A stretch of DNA of 64,000 bases from Pezicula radicicola (taxonomy: Eukaryota > Ascomycota > Leotiomycetes > Helotiales > Dermateaceae): NCBI GenBank assembly GCA_003008705.1, contig PDUO01000032.1, forward strand, positions 564,439-628,438, given 5' to 3'. Below, piece by piece: positions 21,190 through 31,897 of the stretch. A program made the position numbers and the translations under genes. Below the pieces are notes generated by a model that did not search any database, was not told the origin of the DNA, and saw only the letters and a program-made list of their open reading frames with translations. The stretch's first letter is position 1. The number at the start of each line of letters is the position of its first letter.

Positions 21190-24100
21190 AGTATATTACT
21201 TTCATAGGTCAACTATCTTAATTCCTAGCCAGGAATAAGTATATAACCTTCTCCATTTAGCTCAAAACTCACTCATTATAATATTACTAAGATGAAAGCT
21301 GTCTATAGAGCACGGAATCTTGAAGTATACCTACTACTCAACTTATAAATAACTAAGTAGAAATTCAAATGAAAGTCTATACCAAAAAAACAAGATCAGT
21401 GTCCATAGTATAAGGCCCACCAGCGATATATTCCAGAGCAGGAACCATTTTCTATACAGTAGCCTTTATATTTACTAAGCTGGGCGAGTGGCTAGATCCC
21501 GCGCTTCTTTGAAGAATAGTAATGATATTTCAGTACATCTTCTAAACAGCCAGGAAACTACTTTATAATTTCTGGCCAGCTTAACCCTTTATTCTTAAGG
21601 TCGATAATCTATTGGCCTTCTTCCGAGGTATAATCAATATCAGAGCGCTTTCATTTTATAATCTCACTCTTCCCAGACATCTTAAGTTTTTTATACTAAT
21701 ATATTAATGAGTCTTATATTCGACCAGGAAAGTATCCCTGAATTTTAACCCAGGGTAAGTATATATTCTCCTTTAGATCTAAGAGGAGCTAATCGTCTTC
21801 TGGTATATAATTTATCTTTGGATAGTCCGGGTTTGGTCTTGTAGGTATAAGTAGTAGGCTTTGGGGACTTGATCCATAAGTATCCTTGAACTTTTTATAT
21901 CGACGACCTAGTATATATTTTAAAAAACCAGGGAATTCGGCCTCAATCTTTTCCCAAGGAAAACAAAGAGTTTCCTTCAGGTATACAAGACGATCAGTAT
22001 TACTATATATGAATTCCTTTTAGTACAGCCGTTTAGCAATTACATCTCTTGGCCGGTCTTCTATACTTTCTTCGGAGTCGGTTATATTGTCTTATAGTCT
22101 TAGGTCAATCGTATCCATAGGCTGAGGGGATCTTTATCCTTTTCCAGGCTCTCCTGATTCAATACTAATATCCAATAGTCTTGGATCTATTGAGTCTATA
22201 GGCTGAGTGGCGGGTTATACTTCTCCAGGCTCTCCTGATTCAATCCCAATATCCAGTAGTCTTGGGTCTATTATATTTATTGGAGGATAACTACTAAGTA
22301 TAGGGTAATAGGAATTTTATCCTTCAAGCCCTATTAATTCAATACTAGTAACTAGTAGTCTTGGGTCAAACGTATCTATAGGCCAACCGTCTAGTATAGG
22401 CGAAGAAAGACCTTACGGGTCTACCAAGTCTATAGAGGAACAAGGAGATTCCGGTTTTAGGGTTGAAAATTAAGATTATAGATTACTAGTCTAGAGAGGG
22501 TCAACCGGTAGTATTTTTTCTCGGTCCTCGTTCTTGGCCTGAAGGGGCCTAGGCATTCTCTTTATCACTATTTCTCTATTATTAGATTAGATATATACTA
22601 TAAGTTTAATGATCGCTACTAAGGCCGACTATTCTAATGGAATTTAAGGATACAAGGCTTCTTTCAAGTCGGACCTTTCAGCTCTCTCAAGTCTATATAC
22701 GGTTAGGTACCGAGAATGTATAAGGGCCGGGTCCTTGAAGTACTCCTTTCTAAAGTTCCTTCTTACGTTAATTTTTAAATTATACTTCCGGCGATTAATA
22801 GCTTGATTCATGGCTTCACAAGTAGCCTCGACTATCACTTGGTTATAACCATAGTATAGATCATTTCCTATACACTATATTTAGGCCCGCAAGTCTTGTC
22901 TAGCCTTAAATAAAAGTTGGAGTTGTTCGTCTTTATCCAAAATCTGATCTATTATAGTATCTAGTATTTCGGGTATATCTAGATCCTAATATAAGTATAT
23001 ATATAGTACTTCAGACTTCTCTAGGCATGGTTCCTCGCCGCGATAAAGGTTTCCAGTGTCGATAGTATTTATATTTGATTCATAGAACTTCTTATAGATT
23101 TTATCTGATTAGCCTTTATAGCCCATAGCTTTTTTCCTACCTAGGACACTATAGTTTTCTACAATAAGATTAGATAGACCTATAATATAGTATAGATAAG
23201 GACTTACCATCAGTAATCTTATTAGCCACCCCCCTGTATTCAGTATAGAGTATCCAACGTTGTAGGAAGCCTAGTTTACACACGATCCGCTGGCTGTCTA
23301 AAGTTACTGAGCTAGAACTCCACGGAAGGCAGTGTAAGAGGTCCCTACTACCGGGAGATTTTGTTCTCCGTATTATTAGTATCGCTGATATATCTACTTT
23401 CAAGTAGATTTCCTTCTCGCTAGTTCCTGTATTCTTTATATTAAAAAGATCTATAGGTGACTTTATTCCATTAGGGCCAATATCGACAAAAGCATTGTCC
23501 AAAAACACTAGAACCAAGAACTATATAATAGTATAGTACGTAGGGTCCTCGTGTAAGTAGTAATCTTCGATGAAACTACGAATAGTTTAAGTATATATAC
23601 TATCTTAATATATATTATATAACTTACTTTTTCTTTAAATTACACTCACCTTTATGATTTCTCTATATAATTTATATATAGAGAAACCCTATCCACGAGG
23701 GTAGATTCAAAAACAACTTAACATCCTATATATCAATTAGTTGAAGCTTCTAGTAAAGAACCTAAAATAATTTACTCTATAATAAAGTACTACTTCTGTA
23801 TCTCAGTAGCTCTCTAAGTGAATAGTAGTACCAACCCACTCTCCCGCTTCGGAGACGAGTAATAAAAGCTATATTATTTATACCATGAATCTCTTATAGT
23901 AGTAATAGTATATATCCTCTACTATAATATAGTATATCATCTTCACGATATCTTCCCAGGTATAATATACCTTCTCTTATATAAGATCCAGTAGTTTTAG
24001 ATCATTTATTACCTTATTCCTAAGATACTAAGGTCGCGGTTAGTTATAAGGACTAACTTCAAGGCGAGGATATTTACATCTCTAGTATATCTCAACTCAT

Positions 24101-24479
24101 TATCTAGTATCTAGTAGTTATTTAACTTATTCCAGAAGCACTAGAACCTTCTAATATTATAACAAAGAGTTTTAATATCCGTGTACACAGCCTCGGGCAG
24201 CCTTCCTTTACTATTTTTTATACACCAAAAAGTAAACAAAGATAAGTTATCTTAGGTAGGGAGGGCGTCTGGTTTATATAAATAGTCTTTTAAGCTAAAC
24301 AGTAAAGGTAAGTTTATATATTAAGTATAACCACTAAAGGTAACTTACCTTTCCCAAAGGTCTCTCTAATTAGTATATTAACGTCGAGAGGGGGGGTTTA
24401 GGCTCACTAGAAAGGATATTGGGCTTTTATCTAAGCACTATACTTTAATAGCATCGCGTTTAGCTTTCAGAGCTTCCAT
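21190..24479 (-). pseudogene. ghost gene D: DUF3435-type tyrosine recombinase with SANT/Myb-like C-terminus
   Basis: ATG 24479 (MEALKAKRDAIKV). In order: a helical N-terminal part (TLCYNIRRFQCFWNKLNNYQ-like), then YYTWEDIVKMIYYIIVEDIY and LRSGRVGWY, matching the DUF3435 segment around the first catalytic Arg. Next come DVKLFLNLPSWIGF, EDPTYYTII, and LVFLDNAFVDIG...IKSPIDLF (family: LAFADDAF...SPEDLF). The final part reads LDSQ, LGFLQRW, YRGVANKITD (family RRGxxNxI), then after an intron MGYKG and FYESNINTIDTGNLYRGEE. Beyond the core are four IDPRLLDI..ESGEPG repeats (about 22.1-22.4 kb) and three SANT/Myb-like units (LKE..CFPWEKIEAEFPG, LKENIYLPWVKIQGYFPG, LKNKGLSWPEII.FPG; 21.5-22.0 kb). Glutamine codons are widely TAG/TAA and one frame slip is seen near 23.3 kb, so it is dead. 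The 3' end is approximate. Confidence 0.7.
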
Positions 24480-25028
24480 AGTAGCTATAGTAAGTATTAG
24501 AGGTCAAAAAAAGAGGATTTACGAGTATAAGCTAGATAGTTGTCTATAAGTATCTACGGATATAAAAAGGAGAGTACTTGAAAGCCTCGAGCAGGAGTTT
24601 TCGAGGAATCTATTTTTCGGGAATCCGTGTTAGTACTATATAATCACTACTAAATTAGGGTTTAAGTAAAACAGGGGAATCGGAATCGTTTATTGTTGGT
24701 CAAGGGTTTAATATAGAAGGGGTTTTTACTCAACCTACTATTGTTGACTATTAAATAAGACAGTTTAGTAAATACAGGAAAAGGGGTCTCGGTAAAATCC
24801 AGTAACGGTTTTACATCCAACGCGATTCATAAATTGTATAACCCGGAAAAATAAATTTATATAAATAAACCCGGATTTCTACCGAGAATTATAAAACCCG
24901 GAAAAAAGAATATACGTTCCTAGAAACATGAAAGTGATCTTATCTTTAGATAAGAAGTTTTCTCGTAAAACATAGCCCGATCTTATGCGTACTCTGATAC
25001 TTCATCACCAAGTATTCAATACTTCTTA
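24480..25028. other. AT-rich leader or end region of the element
   Basis: No coding signal. Contains two AACCCGGAAAAA words (about 24840 and 24895) and an ACCGAG-bearing palindromic arrangement. It lies between the recombinase start and the tRNA gene and is where an element terminus would be expected. Confidence 0.4.
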
Positions 25029-25178
25029 TCTTTGATGGTCTAACGGTTATGATTTCCGCTTGTCATTCTTCAAAGAATCTCAAGCGCGGGAGATCGGGTA
25101 AGATTCCTTCCTTCATGTAATAAATAAAGCGTCTTTACTAACGGGTTCACTTATAGGGTTCGACTCCCCGTCAGAGAG
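25029..25178 (+). tRNA. tRNA-Asp (GTC) interrupted in anticodon loop and T arm
   Basis: The acceptor stem TCTTTGA (25029-25035) pairs with TCAGAGA (25171-25177), discriminator G. The A box reads TGGTCTAACGG and the anticodon loop TTGTCA. A usual 19 nt tRNA intron (TTCTTCAAAGAATCTCAAG) follows the anticodon. The T arm is broken by 49 nt (25108-25156) that begin GTAAGA, contain TACTAAC and end TTATAG. Taking this out leaves GATCGGGGTTCGACTCCCCG, a perfect T arm. With the insert the gene cannot give a mature tRNA unless the piece is removed, so it may be a pseudogene. The anticodon GTC gives Asp. Confidence 0.8.
25108..25156 (+). other. spliceosomal-intron-like insert inside tRNA-Asp
   Basis: GTAAGATTCC at the 5' end, TTTACTAACG branch consensus about 17 nt before the 3' end, and CACTTATAG at the end; 49 nt, typical for this genome's mRNA introns. 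Its removal restores the exact sequence seen without it at 25242-25271. Confidence 0.65.
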
Positions 25179-25241
25179 AATATCTTTTTTTTGCTTCGTC
25201 TGGAATGTACACAACTTACTATAAACCCCTGGAATGCTCGA

Positions 25242-25271
25242 GAGATCGGGGTTCGACTCCCCGTCAGAGAG
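25242..25271 (+). repeat. second tRNA-Asp 3' fragment (intron-free)
   Basis: GAGATCGGGGTTCGACTCC continuing through CCGTCAGAGAG repeats the 3' third of the tRNA, followed again by an ATATCTTTTT-like terminator. It has no 5' half. It shows what the T arm looks like without the 49 nt insert. Confidence 0.8.
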
Positions 25272-26231
25272 ATATCTTTTTGCTCTTTTTTGTTGTTGTT
25301 ATATTTATATTTTTGGTGGAAATGTGTGGGTTTTTGATACCTTTTGCTTAGCGAGCTCGTGTGGGGTTTTTCTTCTTCTTCTTCAACTTTCTGTGAGGTG
25401 CACGTGTGAACTTCGGTTAATTCGCCCGTTTACTAAAAGTGTAGTGGACTTCTAGGCCTCACTTATTTTTTTTGGCTCGATTTTAGCTTTGGGTACTACA
25501 GTGTGTGTAGTGTTGTGGGTTCGAGTCATGCTCAAAGGCTTAAGCGAGCGAGCCGGCGAGGTTAGTCAAACTTAGCGAGGAGGCACTCCTTATGAGTTGC
25601 TTAGAATGTAGGGGCACCAGAAATTTAGCAGTTCTATAGAGACTAGTAAGTAGCTCACTTAATGCGGGTGACTTTCATATTTGACTAACTTAACTACAAT
25701 AACTCATTCAATTTTGGTATCTGATTTAAAGCTTGTTTAAAGTGACTAGTTACCTAGTCATAAGAGTACTACTTAAATGAAAGTAAACTTAATAGCAAGA
25801 TATCTCTTGTTCTTTAGATCTATTAATAATATAAGCATAGAGCCCGAAAAGAAACAAAATGATAGTTTAGTCCGGATTATTTTAGGTCGTGGGAATTACT
25901 GTAGTAAGGCTTAATGTATCAAGTTTACGTCGACCTCTATTTACTGCAAATGTGGCTTGTAGAAGTACTAAGTATAGTGACTAGAAACTTAAGTATTGTC
26001 GCAAAGTAATTAGTAATAGTCATAAGGAGATCGGTTGGTATATCGTTGATAATAGAGAAGATTTGCTAGAATCCTTGTTGTAACGGTAGTCCAGTTGTAG
26101 AATCAACAAGGAATGACTATGTTGTATCTAAAACTGGAACCCAGCCAGAGGATACATTATAATCTTACAACAACCTAATGCATGCATATAATACAACGAA
26201 AGTAAATCATGTAATCATAACCATAAAGCCC
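25272..26231. other. gene-free stretch
   Basis: No gene seen. A GGTTCGAGTC word near 25517 resembles a pol III B box, but no full tRNA can be folded around it. The second half is AT-rich with scattered TAG words, as in RIP-affected DNA. Confidence 0.4.
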
Positions 26232-28383
26232 TCAAACAATCTCCGACTCATTCCGTCCCAAAAACACCTTATGAACCCTCTTACTTATCGCCGGTCCAAT
26301 CCTACGATCCGTAAGTGCGCCATCCTTGTTGGCACTCTTTCTGCAATCCTCGAGCGCCAATGGACCATGTTCCCGTAGACCTTTGACCAATTCCGGCACC
26401 GTTGGAAATTCAGTTGCAATGCCGCCTGCAACAGCGCTAGTAATCATTTTTATTTCTCCCAGCATCTTTGTGTAGGTGTCCGCAGCATCCTCGCCGGTCT
26501 TGACTTGACCTGATTCCATACTAAACGTCGTATCAAGTGTATCTTTTGCCCGTCTGCAACGCTGTTAGTAGGAACGACGATGAAACTATGGGTGGAACTT
26601 ACTTGTATGGAATTGTGCTCATATGCTGGGTGAAGGCCACAATCCACTGAGCGGATTCAATTGTTGCGTTGGTGTGGTGAATGAGGGGTTTGTGTATGAT
26701 TTGCAGTCGAAGCAGTGCATCTTCTAGCAGGTCCTCGTCAATATATTCTGGTTGCTTCTTCTTTCTGCGCTGGCTCTGACTTGGAGCCCCTTCCTCTTCA
26801 CCTCGAAATGCTGCTTGAAAAGCCCGATTTTTTACGTTCTTATTCTTTCGCATCCAAGGTGTGAGACCCTCGATTAAATATATGATATTGTTCGATGGAA
26901 ATTTTACTTTCAGGCGAAGAACGTGAGCATCAAGGTCTTTACCTTCCTCACCAGTAGCCAAATCCACAAACTCCTGTGCCCCCATCACGTACATGATGTG
27001 ATCTTCATTCTTTATATAATGTGGGCAAGGCACGAATTCACCTCTTTCCTCGTCAAAATTTGCTTCAACTTTCCGTCTCCATTTTATGACTGGTCCAATA
27101 CTGCTTTCCCATTGAGTATGATCGACTTTCAATGGATCTAGGTATGCCTTGACTTCTGTCGAAAGTTTAACCCCTAGACATGAAGGGAGATCGACAATCA
27201 TCTCGGGAGTTGCGACTTTCTTATCCGTACGAAGAGTGTTGACCTTGGCATATTCAGCAGCCATTTCCTTGTTCGCCGCTTTCTCCTCCTTTTCGATTCG
27301 TTTTCGCTCTTTTTCGGCCTCTTTTTCGGCCTCCTTCGCTGCCCTCTTCTCCGCAGTCTCTGCAGCTTTTGCGTCCTTATCAGCTTGGCTTAGTTTTGCT
27401 TTTGATATCTTTCCACTGCTCTTCTTTTTGTCCGCAACCTTTTCTGCATTGTACTTTTTGATCTTAGCTTGCAAATCGCTCTTGGATAGACTCGACACAT
27501 GAGCACCAGATATAGAGCCAATATCAGGTAATTCGATATCCGAGTCGTCAAAGTCAAAACTACCTAGAGCGGAACTATTTTTAGATGTGGCTACCAGAGG
27601 TTGAACCTTTTTCTTCAAAGTTTGTTTCATAGGTATACTGAATGGATCGTCGTCGTCGTCGTCGTCAACATCTATAATCGGCACTTCTTTGCCTTTATCC
27701 TTCCTGCGTTTCGCAGCGTCTGCAAATGGGTCGGGGGAACTAGTGAAAATTATAGGATCCGATTCCAAAACAGCACCCAGTGTCTTTGATCTCTTCAGCC
27801 CCGAAGAGGCTCTCGACCCTACTGTCTTCGAGGGATGCTCGACATTGGACGATGATCTCTTATAACTACTTGCTTTCGACGCCTTTGCGATCGCGGTTTC
27901 TGGCGAAGGTGACAATCGTCGCTTCTTTGGGGCAGGATGATTAAGAGGAAGAGAGTCGTCGAAGTTTACGGAGCTATCAAAATCGTCCTCCAGGTAAAAG
28001 AAGTCTCTCCCTCCTATCGCTGCTGTGGAAGCTGCCGTAGAGCCCGCTGCTTGTGGTTGGATGATATCCTGCTCATCCCACTCTGATTGTAACTTCCATG
28101 CAAGCTCCTCGTCTGTCAATGGAGGTGTGGTTTGGCTGGGCTTTGGTGATGCCCTTTTGGGTAATGTGATTTTCATAGTATTGGAGGTGGGTTTTGAGGG
28201 CGCAAGAATGTTCGGAAGATCGTCTGAAGATAAATCGTGCCATTCATTATTATTTAGTTCAGGAGCTTTGTACTCGAGTGCTCTCTTCGGAATTGTTTTC
28301 GTTGTTGCAGCTTTGGATTTGTTGACTGAGGGGCGCGCAGGGAGTTCCGGACTCGAGAGAAGGTCAATGACGATGGGAGGCAT
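26232..28383 (-). CDS. EME1: Holliday-junction endonuclease subunit Eme1/Mms4
   Basis: Exon 1 28383-26603, intron 26602-26554 (GTAAGT, CTACTAACAG, GCAG, phase 2), exon 2 26553-26232; 2103 nt, 700 residues. Eme1 pairs with Mus81 in the nucleus to cut branched DNA at stalled forks and in meiosis; it is the non-catalytic ERCC4-fold partner. The N-terminal 300 residues are acidic and disordered with SSP/DDD runs, as in the family. A Lys/Glu/Ala-rich coiled coil (EKRAAKEAEKEAEKERKRIE) covers about 330-390. The ERCC4-like part follows (MIVDLPSCLGV, LKVKFPSNNIIYLIEGLTPW, QIIHKPLIHHTNATIESAQW), and a helical C-terminus that would bind Mus81 (VPELVKGLREHGPLALEDCR, RIGPAISKRVHKVFLG). The ERKxxxD nuclease motif is absent, as expected. 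Nothing looks broken. Confidence 0.9.
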
Positions 28384-28550
28384 CTTCGCAGATTATATAA
28401 CAGTGCGCCGGCTATCGTAGAGGTCGCGTCAATTGTAAAAGATGGGTATTAACCCTCATTGATAGCCGCCTTGGTGATCAATGTGATCTTGTTTGAGGGG
28501 AGAAGTCGTCGGAGAACGCGAAAATGAAGCGAACTCCGCATTCGCGAAAA

Positions 28551-28567
28551 CACGTGGACAACACGTG
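28551..28567. promoter_or_regulatory. paired CACGTG boxes
   Basis: Two CACGTG palindromes 11 bp apart (28551 and 28562) in the divergent gap between EME1 and the gene at 28955. They are sites of the kind bound by bHLH factors; the target gene is not known. Confidence 0.3.
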
Positions 28568-28954
28568 AACCAACAGGCCAAAACAATATCGGCTAACGTA
28601 GACTTAGTGTCGTGCTGCTTCTGCAAGTTTATATCTTCACCCTCACGCCATCGTACCAGCGGCGACCATCATCAAACGTAAATTGTGTTGATCCATTGGC
28701 TCTTTGACATGATGTAGTGGACTTTTGATTACGAGGCTGCTGGAATTGAGGGGAATATGGTAGGTCCCCTCTCGTTTTTTCCGTTTCTTTTTCCGTTTCT
28801 TTTTCTGTCCACTTTCTCTCATTCACCATCGCAAACTTCTTTCTCTTCCCAATATAAGTTCAAATACAATCTATGTGTTGCCTTGGCCGTTAATGTGTCA
28901 CCCCCTCTTCCAAACCCTACCTTCCCACACAGCTAAAGTCCGAACTCGAAATGA

Positions 28955-29800
28955 ATGCTCGAAATGAATGATATCATCCATAAACAAGGCTACGTTTACA
29001 TTGTCAAAACGACCAGCTACGACGATCATCGAGATCAATCAGGTCATGTCAAAATATTGACCTGCCACTCATCTGAGGACGAAGCTGTTAGTTACTACGA
29101 CGAAGAACTCAATCGATTGATACGCAACCGAGAACACCCTGGCTTGCCCGTGGATATGAAAGATTCTCCTGCTCATAAAGCAGTGGTTTGGCTGCCGTGG
29201 CGAGAAGATGGCGGACCATCATATCAACGAGTTCTTGTGGAGATCGAGGAAAAAAGATATGATACTGTTCGTCCAGAGCAACTTCTTCTTCACCGTCCTG
29301 CATCTACAACACATCAGTCAACACAAAAATCTAGCCTATCTAGGAACGGAAAGAATGATAGTCAATCTGACCATTCCAAGCAATCGATGTTATTTCCATC
29401 ACGGCAGCTAGTTGAGGAGTATCAGCCTTCGTTGCAGCCCAATAATCCTCAGGAATGCTCCAAAACAGATCAATTTAGTCCTGAATTTGATCGTGGTCCT
29501 GTGGTGGATAAGCGCTTCCTGCTACCACTCGCGCAGCCGTTGTTACACCGGAGTAAGCTGTCACGAAATAAGGTTTTACGAAGGACATCAAACGACATCT
29601 GGGAAAGAAAACACCGTTGCGAAGAATCATTCTCTTTGTCCCCCTGGAAATGTGGTCACAAACCATCGAAATTATCAGACTGTACTCAGCGCCCGACTTG
29701 GTGTCGGAGACGGGCGAGGGAGGATGAAGATACTCATACTAGAGAAGGGCAGCTGGCCAAGAGGAGGCACAGACATATGAATCCCATCAGGACCTGTTGA
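28955..29800 (+). CDS. hypothetical protein (281 residues)
   Basis: A single uninterrupted frame from ATG 28955 (a second in-frame ATG three codons on is equally likely). The first about 110 residues look folded and may form a small binding domain: YVYIVKTTSYDDHRDQSG, VKILTCHSSEDEAVSYYDEE, and AVVWLPWREDGGPSYQRVLV. The remainder is Ser/Gln/Arg-rich and probably disordered, ending in clustered Arg (RRRAREDEDTHTREG). No family recognised. It stands divergent to EME1 about 570 bp away. The first part looks under selection; the second could include an unrecognised intron. Confidence 0.55.
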   Translation: MLEMNDIIHKQGYVYIVKTTSYDDHRDQSGHVKILTCHSSEDEAVSYYDEELNRLIRNREHPGLPVDMKDSPAHKAVVWLPWREDGGPSYQRVLVEIEEKRYDTVRPEQLLLHRPASTTHQSTQKSSLSRNGKNDSQSDHSKQSMLFPSRQLVEEYQPSLQPNNPQECSKTDQFSPEFDRGPVVDKRFLLPLAQPLLHRSKLSRNKVLRRTSNDIWERKHRCEESFSLSPWKCGHKPSKLSDCTQRPTWCRRRAREDEDTHTREGQLAKRRHRHMNPIRTC

Positions 29801-31030
29801 GATTCAACTTCTAGAAGTAACTTGTAAGCCTACTTGTTGAGTCTGTTGCAACATCTGAGACTAAACCCACCAGAAATATAAGTCCATGGTAATGGCCACA
29901 AACAACATGCCAAAGGGAGATGGCCAGGGCGTCTGCATATCATGCGGCTGGTGCAGGATTTGATATATGTACGGAGTAGGATATTGGATAATGGATTTAG
30001 CAATATATATATATATATATATTTATTATGGGACTGGAACTAGTGTGGAAAAGCTTCTTGGATAATCGAAGAAACGGTGGCCATTGTGGGATCTATCTAT
30101 AGAAACCAAAATATTTCCCGCAAAGTATGACACCGCTATGTGACTTTGTTTACTTGAGCAACTCACTTGACTCGAGGATCTCAACCTAACCTTGAATAGT
30201 GGCCATGGCAGCACTTTCTACCTGACTAAAGTAACTGACTTGAGTGGCTAACCCGACCTGGGTAACTCAGTTGACTTAGGTAACTTAATCTTATCCTACA
30301 GGACAGGGTACGAGTGACTGCAATCGTGCTTTGCGCCCAAGTAAAGCTTGTCTTAGGAATATAACTACCTATCATTTAAACTTGGACTGTAGCAAGCACC
30401 TCGTAGCTCGACTGCCTTTTCAGCCTAACAAGAACGACGTATAATATAGGTTCTCTTTCCTAAAGATAGATTATCGAATCATAAGTACTAGACTAATCGA
30501 AGAGTTCACTTGGGCTAATTGATTGAGGTGGCCTAACGCTGTTTCTTCTCCGTGCGTCATGATGCGCGCAGAGGAAACAAGTAAGAGAGTTCTGTAAACA
30601 TGAGCGGCCGTACTGACTGCTCTTGGGACTTGGAGGCCAAATAAAAGCACAAACAGAGGTTAGGTATTTAGTTACCAAGCTCTTATCCTTCGAAGAAAGA
30701 AGACTTATCTAGAGGAACTCTCACTTCGTAAGGCTGATTCTGGCAACTTGCTTTCGATCTCAGCACGATTCTTATCTAGTACTCATCACTCCTTAAAGCG
30801 CGTACCTTTGTATTTCAGAATCCTGTATGCATTGATGACTCGGCAAGATGGAACTTGCTTCTGAACGCCGTGCCCATTGATATAACCAGCAACTTTTGCC
30901 TGCCATGGCGGTTCATCCCTGAAATTTCGACCTCCACATGTAGCCTCGAAAGTGCTTCACCATTTCATTTCCCCCTCCCGCCGCCTAAGCTCCAAAGTCC
31001 CACACCATTGGCTCGCTCCTAAGAACTGTA
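29801..31030. other. intergenic, contains AT dinucleotide run
   Basis: No gene seen. An AT repeat of about 20 bp lies at 30002-30024, and GACTTG/AACTTG words recur at 30150-30290. Confidence 0.5.
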
Positions 31031-31535
31031 TCATCCGTCCATCTTTGTATCTCCGTTCTGATTCTGATTGGCGGCTTGGATCCAGAGAACATTGTTGCAC
31101 CTACAGACAAGATATCATTAGTCTCAACTCACCCCCATAGCCATCCAATACACGTATGTAAATCCCAGAAAAGCTCAAACTAACCGTATCAACACCTGTC
31201 CCAATGCACTCGTCATCTTCTGATCAATATACTCCTCGGCGCCTGATAGTTGAATGTTCATATAGCTGTCGATGCTAACAAGACGACCCTTATACTCGGT
31301 TTGGCCCCACTTCAAGCGCACAATGACTTCCTCGTTAACGCTATAACCGTATTTATTAGCTTCTGTTTCTATCTATCTCCGTGTGGGGGTGAAGTGTTGT
31401 TGGGGAGGGAGATGGATGGGCGCGTGAGGACATACAGGCCTTGCAGCATGGGCCGCGGGTTGAGAGGTACGAACTATGAGATAACATATTAGTAATTATA
31501 AGGCGATATGGGAGAGAGGGGGCGCTTACACTCAT
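31031..31535 (-). CDS. SMF1: small nuclear ribonucleoprotein Sm-F, four exons
   Basis: Exons 31535-31530 (only ATGAGT), 31473-31436, 31340-31185 and 31100-31031 sum to 270 nt, 89 residues. Introns start GTAAGC, GTATGT and GTTAGT. The product [20 protein letters not shown], then [36 protein letters not shown] and [15 protein letters not shown] is Sm-F throughout: the Sm1 motif ([18 protein letters not shown]) and the Sm2 motif ([13 protein letters not shown]) are complete. Sm-F is one of seven ring proteins that assemble on U1, U2, U4 and U5 snRNA for pre-mRNA splicing in the nucleus. A two-codon first exon explains why no plain open frame reveals this gene. Length is normal for the family. 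Confidence 0.93.
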
Positions 31536-31897
31536 GATGAGGTTTTGTTGTGTGAACGCGGGGTGGTTTGCGTTGCGCGGTGATGATGGAGCTTGAAGGC
31601 TGGAGATGTTGCGATCTCAAAATCTCGGACTAGCGCGAGATGCAAGGCTGAGAGCAAGGCTACCGACTCCAAGTTTCTTAAGGTAGTTGTGCCTATTGCT
31701 AATAGAATAGCTTAGAACACAAGATGTATTAAGTGATCGTTGGTAGTGAAGAACCCTAGTTTTATCTTTATTGCTCAAAAAAATATTATAATTTAAAATG
31801 TGACGAGGAAGAACAATTTTCACTCATTTGAGGCATGCGAGTCTTAGCCAAATGAATGGCTTTGATTCATAGATTTACCTATTGCTCATAACTTATG

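Larger units (their letters stand above)
14970..25010. mobile_element. RIP-degraded block of four ghost genes, probable mobile element
   Basis: Base use changes sharply: AT-rich, TA-dense, few long open frames. Yet four long reading frames can be followed if TAG and TAA are read as mutated CAG and CAA, the expected outcome of RIP. The frames alternate in strand: + (15.05-17.41), - (19.60-17.56), + (about 20.30-21.18) and - (24.48 to about 21.19). The last reads as a DUF3435-type tyrosine recombinase that starts near one edge and points inward, as captain genes do in Starship elements. End sequences and target-site duplications could not be found by eye, so the edges are approximate. RIP acts on repeated DNA, so other copies should exist in the genome. 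Confidence 0.7.

Noticed and set aside
14970..25271. Idea that the 10 kb block is integrated into tRNA-Asp with the two 3' fragments as attachment sites
   Set aside because: The two fragments are only about 60 bp apart and the block lies entirely to one side; kept only as a separate, weaker observation.
25485..25545. tRNA-like segment with a GGTTCGAGTC word
   Set aside because: An approximate acceptor pairing (AGCTTTG/CAAAGGCT) is possible, but no A box, D arm or anticodon arm can be folded.
27149..27502. Ser/Phe/Ala-rich frame antisense to EME1
   Set aside because: Mirror of the Lys/Glu/Ala coiled coil of EME1.
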